Source: Osmia lignaria lignaria (Eukaryota > Arthropoda > Insecta > Hymenoptera > Megachilidae). Taken from it: a stretch of DNA of 64,000 nucleotides. The DNA is taken from the NCBI RefSeq assembly GCF_051020975.1, contig NC_135037.1, positions 1,178,001-1,242,000 of the forward strand, given 5' to 3'. The notes below the pieces were generated by a model, which saw nothing but the letters and a program-made list of their open reading frames with translations, was not told the DNA's origin and ran no database searches. Of this stretch, positions 22,001 to 30,489 are shown piece by piece (the stretch's first letter is position 1; every line of letters starts with the position of its first letter). Both the position numbers and the translations under genes were made by a program.

Positions 22001-23078
22001 TCTAAAACTCTAAAACTCTAAAACTCTAAAACTCTAAAACTCTAAAACTCTAAAACTCTAAAACTCTAAAACTCTAAAACTCTAAAACTCTAAAACTCTG
22101 AAACTCTAAAACTAGGGGAGATTCGAGGATTCTAAAATTCTTTCGTGAAATCATGCAAAATGCAAGATATCAAATACTTGACACTGTTAATAAAACTATG
22201 ACAGTTGGTTTATACCAGGAAAAAATTCTGGTTACACCAATAAAAATTAGGTTATTAAAGCCATTTAAATACTGAGAAGTTGAACATTAATTATTATTAA
22301 GAAATTTAGTAAAAGTGGAGTTAATTAGTTCCCTAAATATCGTACTGCTTTGTTGAAGCTACGTTTTAATTTATAATTGAGGGATCTTTGAAACTGCATA
22401 CGATATAGTACATACTTTACACGGAAACGCAAATTGAGAGTTGTTCGCTTAATTAAACGTTGGATCAATAGAGTACGATGAACTGAAAGCGAAATAGACT
22501 TTGAAAGAACAGTCGGCTCTTGAATTTTTTGACGTTTCTCCATTTGAAATACCGAAGCGGATAAAATTGAAGGCCTATGTGAAAGTTTCTGAACAAAAGC
22601 AGGGAGAGGTATAGTCTCTAGGGTTTTGTCAGATTTTCAACTCACCATCCGGATAGGTGGAATTGATTTCAGCAGTGACATCCAATTCCGGTGGCATTGA
22701 TCCAACTGGAATCGAATCGTCCGGAGCTTCTTCCAGCTCCAGTTCGATCTTGGTCACGTGTCCTATACAAATTAAATCGTTGCAAAATATAATTGCACAC
22801 AAAACAAATAGAAATTTTTCAACTACACTTTTGCTTTCAACACGGTCAGCTTGGCTGACATCATAAAATGTTGCACTGGTCCAACCTAACCCGATTTCGG
22901 TTAATCGTTCGAAACTTGATTAACTAAGATAAACATCTTTACTAAAGTTATTTGTACATTGTTAAAATACGTACCACTGTCAATGATATCCTGCTGTTTG
23001 TTCTGTGGCATTGTGACATCGTGTTTTTTAGATTGATTTTTTCCCTCCACACTGGCAGTAGAAAACTTTCGCGTTGTT
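15888..23078 (-). CDS. Single-pass membrane protein, FNDC4/5-like C-terminal part (3 exons, partial)
   Basis: Three exons on the minus strand: 23078-22975, 22762-22646 and 16084-15888. Every junction has canonical AG acceptors and GT donors (GTACGT, GTGAGT, GTAAGA), and phases agree: phase 1 into exon two, phase 1 into exon three, phase 0 out. The joined reading is 139 residues without a stop: a polar Lys/Gln/Ser stretch, an acidic segment (KIELELEEAPDDS), a possible glycosylation site (NST), a ~20-residue membrane segment (LIVILVLFLWAAAIALFF), then a basic juxtamembrane NRWGKIRMLEPYQPKF. The E-x-L-I-x-hydrophobic-LF-x-WA-x-x-IALF pattern, followed by a charged stretch and EP, resembles the FNDC4/FNDC5 (irisin-type) membrane anchor. 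In that family an FN3 domain precedes the anchor; here it would be in upstream exons that I could not find. No start or stop codon seen, so both ends are open. The family call is from memory of motifs. Confidence 0.75.
16338..16520 (+). repeat. Solo terminal repeat of a Tc1/mariner-type element
   Basis: TA followed by CAGTGGGCTACAAAAGCATT and CGGACACC is a typical DNA-transposon terminus. No matching right end was found nearby, so this is a truncated end lying in the large intron. Confidence 0.45.
16521..17339. other. Intron sequence, no feature seen
   Basis: AT-rich intron of the membrane-protein gene. No exon-like stretch with splice sites recognised on either strand. Confidence 0.4.
17340..17545 (-). 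repeat. Interspersed family B, reverse copy
   Basis: Aligns with 28345-28655: CTTCAAATTTTG, TTTACAA, AAAAAGTACTCTATA, GAATATGAATATCATARTTATAACG, and GTCCAAAAAACGTG. Diverged and truncated. Confidence 0.45.
18448..19931. mobile_element. 1.48-kb pogo-like element with ~250-bp terminal inverted repeats
   Basis: Left end CAGGGCGTCCCAGAACTGGG, right end the diverged reverse complement ending CCCAGTTCTGGGAAACTG, TA on both sides (18446-18447 and 19932-19933). The inverted repeats stay recognisable for about 250 bp (to about 18700 and from about 19680), including AACAACTTTTTCCTTTGCCA and GCTTCGTTTTCGAGTTATTAA. The interior keeps a 66-codon transposase tail remnant. The empty site exists at 63235 in the second copy of the host repeat, which confirms the boundaries. 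Confidence 0.85.
19192..19392 (+). pseudogene. Transposase C-terminal zinc-finger-like remnant
   Basis: 66 codons inside the 1.48-kb element. Residues ~24-60 (LNEEEWFCSLYEEVQLENII, then QCLRVHEACAGVSKAQN) look like the PHD/RING-like Cys-His tail found at the end of some insect pogo-type transposases (pattern C-x2-C ... C ... HE-x-C-AGV). The second Cys has become Tyr and several ligands are lost. The upstream DNA-binding and DDE regions are absent. Motif call from memory; not functional as it stands. Confidence 0.45.
19962..20033 (+). ncRNA. Degenerate type III hammerhead ribozyme, copy A
   Basis: In order: TGGGGC (19968-19973) pairs with GCCCCA (19992-19997) as stem I; core CTGACGA (19998-20004); stem II GTCT (20005-20008) with AGAC (20023-20026); GAAA (20027-20030). 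The 5' cleavage-site side reads GGTGGC instead of a U-H site and does not pair with the CGTTT after GAAA, so stem III and the cleavage site have decayed. The catalytic core itself is intact. See copy B for the complementary evidence. Confidence 0.55.
20210..20645. other. Intron sequence, no feature seen
   Basis: AT-rich intron between two mobile elements. Confidence 0.4.
20646..20956. mobile_element. 311-bp MITE, TTACCGGCA ends
   Basis: Terminal inverted repeats of about 45 bp: TTACCGGCAATGTATGAAAA on the left (then GCAGGCATTGTATAGGATG), mirrored at the right by CATTCTATACAGTGCCTGCG and TTTCATACACTGCCGGTAA. The interior is AT-rich. No clear target duplication. Superfamily not assigned. Confidence 0.75.
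20957..21889. other. Intron sequence, no gene seen
   Basis: AT-rich. From about 21785 the sequence becomes a degenerate run of TTCTAAAATTC-like phrases that grades into the tandem array. Confidence 0.4.
21890..22114. repeat. Minisatellite, 8-bp unit CTCTAAAA
   Basis: About 27 tandem units of CTCTAAAA with only a few variants (TTCTAAAA, CTCTAATA, CTCTGAAA). The left flank decays into irregular relatives. Lies in the large intron about 530 bp from the second visible exon. Confidence 0.9.
22646..22762 (-). CDS. Membrane-protein gene, second visible exon
   Basis: 117 nt. Acceptor TTTGTATAG, donor GTGAGT. Encodes HVTKIELELEEAPDD, then a Pro-rich segment and AEINSTYPD. It is acidic and extracellular by position. 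The base composition is clearly more balanced than the flanking introns. Confidence 0.75.
22975..23078 (-). CDS. Membrane-protein gene, first visible exon
   Basis: 104 nt. Acceptor TTATTTCAG precedes it and donor GTACGT follows it (minus strand). Entry phase 2, exit phase 1. Encodes a hydrophilic Lys/Gln/Ser-rich stretch ending QQDIIDS, predicted extracellular. The next intron is only 212 bp. Confidence 0.7.
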
Positions 23079-23534
23079 CTGAAATAACAAAGATGAGAAA
23101 ACTTTTAGAAGAAGTTTTCATCAGTATGTAGGTGGGAAAAATATAATCTGAAGTAGTGTAGGTATACATTTTTTATACAATTAATATAGGAGTTGAAACA
23201 ATTTATATGTACAATTTATTTTCGTGATAAAGTTCATAAGTTACATTGTTTTTAAATTTTCTGCTTCGTACATATTTATAAAAATGTCGTATCGTTTATC
23301 TTATGAAAATATTTACTATTAATTATACTTTTTGAGTATTTAAACAATCTGAATTATTAACAAATATTTATTTAAGTAATAAGCTTTAACACTTTAATTA
23401 TATGTAGAAATGGAATAGGTAATACATTTGTTACACGCATATAAATCACTCGAATGAAATTTCAGATCGGTACTTTGAGGTTTAAAACACGAAGTGAGCT
23501 CTGTAATATGTAGTATACGCATATATTTCAGCCG
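23079..23534. other. Upstream intron of membrane-protein gene, no exon seen
   Basis: AT-rich sequence upstream of the first visible exon. Further exons of this gene (the expected FN3 domain) were not recognised here or further right. Confidence 0.4.
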
Positions 23535-23717
23535 TTGACGTTGATGTATCCATCATCCATCCATGATATTTTAGATAAGAACAAATATTTGGACATTTTA
23601 AAAGCAAATTTGTTGAAAGACGCTCATAAGATAAGGATACAAAACACTTTTAAGCGAAGAACTTCAATCGAGCGCAAATTTACATGGAAGTTTGTGTACT
23701 TTTCGGAAATTATGTAG
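23535..23717 (+). pseudogene. Possible Tc1-type transposase fragment
   Basis: 60 codons. The stretch DILDKNKYLDILKANLLKDA resembles the Tc1-family segment that precedes the second catalytic Asp (MD..KYL.IL..NLL..A). The usual following phrase with FQQDNDPKH is not recognisable; the sequence diverges after KIRIQNTFK. No terminal repeats found. Identification from a short motif only. Confidence 0.4.
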
Positions 23718-24479
23718 TAGATTTACTTGAAACCGCAAATTATTGTTTATAACAAAATTATTTAAAGAGTTATTTAACACTATTTCTGAACAATGTCTTT
23801 CGGACAAGCGCCTCGAATTCTAAATAATTGAATAAGTAATAAAAAAGAGAACAATGCAAATTTTCAGAAGGTTTGTATTAATATGTAGGATGTCCTATGT
23901 AAATGGGCTAACTTGTATTTCTGAAATGGTGGAAAATAGATGAAAATTCCATTGGACAAAATTATGGTGTCAAATGGAACATTATCTGTTCTGAAGGCGT
24001 TCCAAAGATTTCAAGGTCGATTTCATCTTTTTATTCTCTACAAAAGAGATAAAAAGAGATCACTAATCTCTCCTTAAGATATCTTTTGAATTAACTAATT
24101 TTCGACCCAAGTGCTTTAATACATTTTTATAAAGAATTAAGAAACGTTTGACGTTATAATAAAATACACAGGACCATTTAAAAAAATAAACTTAATTTTG
24201 AATTTTTTTTATACGCCTCCACTTTTGGAAGTGACGCATGTATTACGTGATGTTCCAGTCGTCGTCATTTAATTTTGACTAATGATATTTTTTCTGTTTT
24301 CTACTATTTTGGAGATATAAGTCCAGTTACACGAGACACCTTATATAATAATGGAAGGTACCTATCTAGGAAATTAGATTTAAAAATTAACTCACCATAT
24401 CCTTAATAATTAATTTGAATACGTCTGACTACATACATATGTCCATTCTTATTGTTAAGATGCAATTTTTGGGTGCCAT
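23718..24479. other. AT-rich, no feature seen
   Basis: No gene or repeat recognised. Confidence 0.4.
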
Positions 24480-24742
24480 TGGCGACGGGTTCAAAAGGTA
24501 TGGGACTTTGAAATTTTCATATTTTTAAGTGCAAATGATTAGATAACATGAGAAATCGAAATATAAAGTGAAAATTAAGTATAAAGATAAAGGCATGAAT
24601 TTGAGATGATTAGATGATGTTTACTAACAATTAAGATGAGTTTCAGGGAAAATTGCATGTGTGATGCAATTTACACTTGTGTGATCATTTGCACTTAAAA
24701 ATATGAAAATTTCAAAGTTCCATAACTTTTGACCATTCCCTT
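24480..24742. repeat. Inverted repeat, ~55-bp arms
   Basis: TATGGGACTTTGAAATTTTC and onwards (24499-24540) is mirrored at 24683-24724 (ATCATTTGCACTTAAAAATA, then TGAAAATTTCAAAGTTCCATA) with only one mismatch over the core 42 bp, extending imperfectly outward. Loop about 140 bp. Likely a small foldback MITE. Confidence 0.65.
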
Positions 24743-25911
24743 GTGAGACCATTTGGAATAATATCCAAAATGGCTTATAGAGTCATTATTTAGAAGTCAT
24801 ATTGTCCATACAATTATTCCAACTCATGTAAATAAATTTATTTATTTAATAATTATTTAAATTTGTGCAGTTGAGTACTCATTCTACAGTCGAGTAATGA
24901 AATTAAGAAAATCAGAAATGCAGTTAATATGTTTGAATTCGATCTGACAACTAGCAGCTCAAATACCTGCGTTTTTTTAAAGTACGTTAGGTTTCTAGGA
25001 TTAACAAATGACATTCGTCGTTTGTCGAATAGTAGAGCTCTGTCGGAATACTTGAGTTCAAAGAGACCTAGGCACTCGCACGGTTTCAGGAGTTGTTAAG
25101 TGGCATGCAGCGTAACCGCTGTTCTATTTATCGAACAATAAAACGAAAGAGTGAAAAACATTTTTTTCTCTTAGAAAATTACGCAAGAATCGTGATTCGA
25201 AGAAAAAACTGCGAAATTTAACAAATAGTGGTAGTTAGAACAGAAAATTTCGCCAATTAATTTTACGCAATTAAATCAATTGCAAATTTCTTTAAAATGG
25301 ATTTGCATTTCGTTTTCATATTGATTGTTTCATCGGAACATGTTGACTAAAAGTGAGTTAAAGTACACTATTTAAAAAATTAACCATTCTGTTGTTTTAT
25401 ATAATATTGTACTTTAATATATTTTTAGACAGAAAGTTACGACAAATGCATTTATGTAAAAAAGAAGTTTACAGTTTCATTGCAAAAATACGAATAACTT
25501 TCAAGTTTTGTGACTTTAAAACAAAATCTTTTTTACCATTATAGATGGCCGTTAAAACAGTATACCTTTATTCTCCGAAGTTTTTTCATAGAAAACAATT
25601 TTCTATTAATAACAATAATTTTATTTTAGATGTTCCCATTTAAATGTTCCGTTCTGTATTAAAACATTTCTTTACATTTTTGTAAATAATAATAAATACA
25701 TATCAAATTATGCAAAAGTTATTTTTCTTTTTATTTGAAGTTCACTTTGAGGGGATAAAATCATTTTTGAAATTTTACCAAACTGTTCATTTTTGTCTCT
25801 GTAATTCATCAACTGTAAAGATAGAAAAGAAACTTTTGATGGGAGATTACATTACATATACTTAAAAAAACACGTAAAACTGTGAAAATATACATATTGT
25901 ACAGCACCGCG
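24743..25911. other. AT-rich, no feature seen
   Basis: No exon, RNA gene or repeat recognised. Confidence 0.4.
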
Positions 25912-26625
25912 GATGGTAGTCTTTCCCAAGGAAAATGGCGATATTCTGGACTCCCTCTCTTCGCAGGTTTTCCAATTGCCCGGGTTCTCGGCTCTTTTTG
26001 AAGGTTTTCCAGCTTGCCCCGGAGTTCCTAATTCCCTACTTTCCCCGTAGGCTTTCCCTTTTTCGGCCTCCCACCCTTTCCCATCCGTAGCTCCGGGAGA
26101 AATGACGATGTAGGGGAAAGGGTCCCATACATAGATCAGGCCTGTCTAACTGCTAGAAGAGAAAAAGCCACTGCTCCCACTCTTACCGCTTCAGACTTCC
26201 CCCACCACCCAGTAGCGTCAGTAGTGGGGCAGCGGTTTCTAGCAGTTAGGACTAGGAATACGCGTCAAATATTGGACGAATCGGGAAACTAACTGGAAGA
26301 GTGGGAGAGCAGAGCGCGAGCTGCGTGGTAGGGGAAGGAGCCATGAGCGGCCCGCGGGCCGCAAGTTAGACAGGCCTGATATAGATCTACGGCGCACCAC
26401 CACTTGCTTCTAAACGTTTACGCAGGAGAATTTGAATTGATATTTAAATTGTTCATGTTTTTTAATTATATATTAAATTTTATAATGTTTAATACATAAT
26501 TAGAAATTACATTAATTTTGTCTAAATCACTTTTAATATTACTATCATCAAAATTAAAATTTTGAGAATTCCTGTTTCCTCTATAACACTATTTTCGTTA
26601 GGAAAGCTTACTTTGGCGGATACTG
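25912..26625. mobile_element. TA-target MITE family A, long copy
   Basis: Left end CAGCACCGCGGATGGTAGTC, right end ...CTTTGGCGGATACTG, TA both sides. GC-rich left half (CTTTCCCAAGGAAAATGGCG, GATGTAGGGGAAAGG) and AT-rich right half (CGTTTACGCAGGAGAATTTG, GAGAATTCCTGTTTCC). The ends differ from the CACTYGYGATCAAATCAGG type of other copies, so two terminus variants exist. A hAT element is inserted at 26137-26378. Confidence 0.75.
26137..26378. mobile_element. hAT-type MITE with divergent interior
   Basis: Ends CAGGCCTGTCTAACT and AGTTAGACAGGCCTG, 242 bp. The flanking 8-mers ACATAGAT and ATATAGAT match at 7 of 8 positions, fitting a hAT target duplication. Unlike the other CAGGCCTGTC elements, the interior is GC-rich and not palindromic. 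Nested in a family A copy. Confidence 0.85.
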
Positions 26626-26912
26626 TACAAATATATTTGTATATAGTTGGAACTTTTTGTTGGATCGTGGGGAGAAATGAATCTTACACTGTCTCAGATC
26701 TTTGTGCTTAGCAAAGAATATATATATTTGATCATGAATTTTTCTTCACGTGCTTGCACTCTCTCGTTCGCGATCACACACTTCTCTCTGGCAACGTCTT
26801 CTCCCAACACGCACCTCCTTCCACGCATCTTTCGCTCTTCCTTTCTCTCTCTCTATCTCACTCTCACACTCTTTCTCTCCTCGTTCAATCATTCTTTCTA
26901 GTTCATTCTCGA

Positions 26913-26917
<5 letters not shown>
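26626..26917. other. CT-rich spacer
   Basis: From about 26750 the plus strand is pyrimidine-rich (CTCTCTCTCTATCTCACTCTC) leading into the CA microsatellite. Open frames here are low-complexity and not genes. Confidence 0.5.

Positions 26918-26943
<26 letters not shown>
26918..26943. repeat. CA microsatellite
   Basis: About 12 uninterrupted CA units. Confidence 0.95.
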
Positions 26944-27788
26944 TTTTGGGTTGGAAATCTTTTTTTATCAGTTGAATGTACGACACGCAAATAAACTCTA
27001 CATTAATCAGCATAATATGATTCGACATGCAAAATAAGGAAGATTAAGAGAGAGAAAAATTATATTTCGTACGAACCATCTAAGAACGCTGTTGCCAAAA
27101 GAATCAGCTATTAAGTTGGCACAAGAGAAAATTCTCTCTGGACTAAATTGCGACCGGACACGAGAAATAGCTTTGCTACGACAGTTCTAATCGTAAAAAA
27201 TTGTAGCTGAGTTCTGGTGACAGCATTGCAGAGTATGGTGAAATTTAGAGAAAAAATATTTCAAATAGTTAAATACAATTCAAATAAAATAATGTTTTAA
27301 ATAAGAACCAGAATTTCAGTGAATAAAATAATCTGAAATATAAAATAAAATATTTTAGTCGCGAATTTTTAATGTGTTTCAGATTTACCTTGAAATTCCA
27401 AATTGAGTGAAATATGATATTATAACATGTAAGAAACCTTAATAGTTAGCAAGGTAAATTTATATTATTTTTCTTAAAATTTAAATGCACGATTAAAGTA
27501 AATGAATTTCACTTATATAAATATTTAACGACAGTTAAAGAAACTTATTTATTTACTGAATAGCATATCAAATATATGTATTGCGCCCCTTTTGAAGTTA
27601 TCGCAAAATAAAAATTTTTTTTATGATATTACTAGAATATTTAACAGAATATTCCACTAATAGAATAATGCCTAATTTTACATATTTCTGACAAGAGTTT
27701 AGATGTACTAATAAGTATATATTTTGCTGTTAAAGTGGATACACAACATAAATAACAATGGCAAATGCACCACGAAAAGTCAAATCTT
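26944..27788. other. AT-rich, no feature seen
   Basis: No exon or repeat recognised before the zinc-finger relic. Confidence 0.4.
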
Positions 27789-28051
27789 GATTTGTGCCAC
27801 ATTTGTCATAAATCATTTAGTAACCACTGTTAGTCGCGCTTAATGTGTAAACTCTGTGACGTTTCTAGTTTCGTTCACGGAACGAAGCCATACCGTGCTC
27901 ATAATTCCTTTTCATTCCTCTTATCGAATATTCCATTTCAGTATCGTTGCATCTATACCTTTGCAATACAAATGGGATTTGCAGACACACGTCAAAGCTG
28001 CAATTTTTCTCTTCGACCGAATATACATAGTCGACGAATGATCAAATATTA
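27789..28051 (+). pseudogene. C2H2 zinc-finger gene relic
   Basis: In one frame: DLCHICHKSFSNHC, a stop, then MCKLCDVSSFVHGTKPYRAH, which combines a C-x2-C-x-KSF zinc-finger start with a GTKPYR phrase like the TGEKPY linker. A shifted frame about 90 bp later reads KWDLQTHVKA, like the helix half of a finger. The stop codon and the frame change show decay. No intact finger with all four ligands remains. Confidence 0.45.
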
Positions 28052-28344
28052 AATGAGAAAAACAAGTTTTTTTTTCTTTTTTGTGTGTTTCTTTTATTCA
28101 AAATAAACAATTTTACAGCCAATGCTTTTTTACTAAGCTTCCACCACGATCCTGATTAGGTAGACAATTGAAAATGTTTGAATGGTAGAAATACTGTTCA
28201 AGCGAATGTCTTTTAATTACAACTTTAGTTTGAGAGATAAAAAATAATCAATCGAGATCAAATTACATGAATATTGTCGATGATGAAGTATCTATTACAA
28301 GAGCAGAAGGAACGGTGGTAAAAAATGCTAAAATCTCATTGCAT
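28052..28344. other. AT-rich, no feature seen
   Basis: No feature recognised. Confidence 0.4.
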
Positions 28345-28655
28345 AGTTCAGAGATATTGAATCGAAGAAGCAATATTTTCTCATGATTCTTTCTTTAAAA
28401 TATTCTTCGTACAATTATACAGGGACGTTTAAAGTCCAATTTTGTAATTTTGATTTTAAAAGCTTATAAAAAAGTATGCTTTTCTAGAAAAACATTTGTT
28501 TACAACTTTTTTTAAAAAGCACTTTATACGTCGGTGGATATTTATATTTATGTGGAATATGAACATCATAATTATGATGCGTTTCTATCAGAATTGTGTC
28601 CGAAAAACGTGAAATACTTTTCTCTGCTTCTTCTGTAGACCCTTCATAACTATCA
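28345..28655 (-). repeat. Interspersed family B, reverse copy
   Basis: Reverse orientation of the family: GAAGCAATATTTTCTC, AATATTCTTCGTACAATTATA, AGCTTATAAAAAAGTA, AAAGCACTTTATACG, GAATATGAACATCATAATTA, CCGAAAAACGTG. It aligns with 56180-56515 on the opposite strand. Confidence 0.6.
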
Positions 28656-29078
28656 AAAGCGTCAAGATGTATCTAGATTGCATCAATATCAACCCGTCCT
28701 TGATCAGTAACAAAAAAGTAAATAGGACTTTTTCCTACTAAGGACCTTTTTTCTAGGGTCGACGCTAGTCTACGGACGAAAACGAGTTCGTACCCTGCTT
28801 AACTTTTTTAGCTGCCAAATCCGTAATTTTGTAGATTTCGACATAGACCAAGCGGGATTTTGTTCAGGGCAGATCAATAAATTTGTCTAAATATTTTTGA
28901 ACTCCGTAAATAAATGATATGAAATGTGTTGTGGTGATTTAAACAAATGATAATACGATGAGATTACGTTTGGCAAATGAACCGTTTAAAAGAGAATTTC
29001 TTAGGTTGCGAAGAAAATTTAAGGTGGTTGTGTCATGAATGAAAAACAAAATTCAAATGTTAGGACATTTACATATAC
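28656..29078. other. AT-rich, no feature seen
   Basis: No feature recognised. Confidence 0.4.
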
Positions 29079-29200
29079 AGGGTGTCCTAGAAAGAGTGTA
29101 AGCCCTTTAAGGGGGTGGCGGCTGGGGACATTCCAAACAACATTTTCATTTGCGAAAATGTTGTTTGAAACTTCGTTTTTGAATTGTTAAGGAAAATAAA
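29079..29200 (+). repeat. Solo terminal repeat related to the 1.48-kb pogo-like element
   Basis: TA, then CAGGGTGTCCTAGAAAGAGT, then CATTCCAAACAACATTTTCA, TTGCGAAAATGTTGTTTGAA and ACTTCGTTTTTGAATTGTTAA. The order and spacing match the terminal repeat at 18448. No partner end seen. Confidence 0.55.
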
Positions 29201-29344
29201 TAATAAATAATGTATAATAAATAAACTAATCTCACAATCAGACAGACGGTTTGATTGTAGGATACATAACTTTTCATGTAACATTGACTCAAAGTAAATA
29301 AAACTCAGTGTAAAATATGCATAAAATAAATATTTCACCGGCTG

Positions 29345-29640
29345 AACTATACTTTAGGGGACACAAAATTATCCACTTTTTTCTTCTCAATCTAATAGTT
29401 TTCGATGCGTAGAATTCAAAAATGCAGGTTTTAACTGTCGAAATGCAGCGGTTTAAAAGTTATGAGCGTGTAAAGTTTGACACTTTTAGTGCATTTGCTA
29501 CGTTACTGCGACGCCATATTGGCTTCTTGTCCAATGAACGGTGTCGCCAGCAGCAGACAGAACCACGTGGGTGACGACCATTTTAGCGGGCAAAGTCAAA
29601 TGTTTTAGTACAATCAATAATTGGATACAAGCTATTTACG
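29345..29640 (-). repeat. Interspersed family F, reverse copy
   Basis: On the minus strand: CCCGCTAAAATGGTCGTCAC, AAGAAGCCAATATGGCGTCG, ATAACTTTTAAACCGCTGCA, TTCTACGCATCGAAAACTAT. Ordered match to 8300-8640 (plus) and 7690-7925 (minus). Confidence 0.55.
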
Positions 29641-29979
29641 AGGAGAAGAATTACGGTTTTCCTAAAACTGTACGGTAAATCATCTCCACTTTCTTAGAGT
29701 AAGTTACGCTATATTCTTCTATAATTCTATAGTTTTTTAAAGCAACTTAAAAATGTAGGATTATAATTAAAAGTATATTTTCAACCAATGCTTTTCCTAT
29801 ACTGTAAACATTACCTACATGTTGTGATTTCAAATGTCATCACCTCGGTTTTGGTACAGCTAACCTTTTTAAATTATCATCAGTGTTTAGATATCATTAT
29901 TATTTACGTCTAGCTAAATTTTGAAGCAATTTTATAAAATAGGCGTAACCACAATATAACCATTTCGAAGGTTTACAAA
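29641..29979. other. AT-rich, no feature seen
   Basis: No feature recognised. Confidence 0.4.
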
Positions 29980-30211
29980 CGTGATAAGTGATAGTAGCAC
30001 CTCTAGTAGAGTAGCAGTGAACACACAGAAAAGTAATTCAAGGTTTTTGAACACTCTTTTGAAATCACAGTTATGATATTCATATTCGGGAAAGGCATAC
30101 CAACGCAATATAGAGCGCTTTTGTGAAAAAATTATAAACAAAATTTTCTCCTAAAACAACGTACTTGTTACAACATTTTAAAAGCTAAAATTGCAAAATC
30201 GGACTTTGTAC
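29980..30211 (+). repeat. Interspersed family B copy, cut by a palindromic MITE
   Basis: GTAGCACCTCTAGTAGAGTA, GCAGTGAACACA, ATATAGAGCGCTTTTGTGAA, AAAATTATAAACAAAATTTT. Very close to 56180-56515. At GTAC (30208-30211) a palindromic MITE interrupts it, and the family sequence resumes at GTACGTGCTTGTAA (30332). Confidence 0.65.
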
Positions 30212-30331
30212 ACTGAAATTGCATTGAACTTGTCGCAGTGAAGTTGGCCACGCATTCACTCACCGACGCGGCGTGAATGCGTTAGTGAATTTGTAGCCAA
30301 CTTCACTGCGACAAGTTCAATGCAACTCAGG
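30212..30331. mobile_element. Palindromic MITE family C, copy 1 (GTAC target)
   Basis: Near-perfect palindrome built from TTGCATTGAACTTGTCGCAG and GTGAAGTTGGC arms around a GACGCGGCG centre. Flanked by GTAC at 30208-30211 and 30332-30335. The interrupted family B sequence has a single GTAC at this place in the 56.2-kb copy, supporting a 4-bp target duplication. Confidence 0.85.
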
Positions 30332-30335
30332 GTAC

Positions 30336-30489
30336 GTGCTTGTAACTTGTTTCTCAATTTCCTCGTACGAGGTCCTCAAAATCAATTCTTATAGGCAATG
30401 CAAATCAGTCGGATAATTTTGTGTATCCTATTAATTTGTAAAATTGTATAAAGTCAGAAAGAATTCATTTTTTCACCTAACCTAACATA
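30336..30489. other. Spacer
   Basis: Continuation of the family B copy, grading into AT-rich sequence with a CCTAACCTAAC motif at 30478. Confidence 0.4.

Noticed and set aside
21890..22114. Tandem array as a CRISPR array
   Set aside because: Units are 8 bp, contiguous and without spacers, in a eukaryotic intron.
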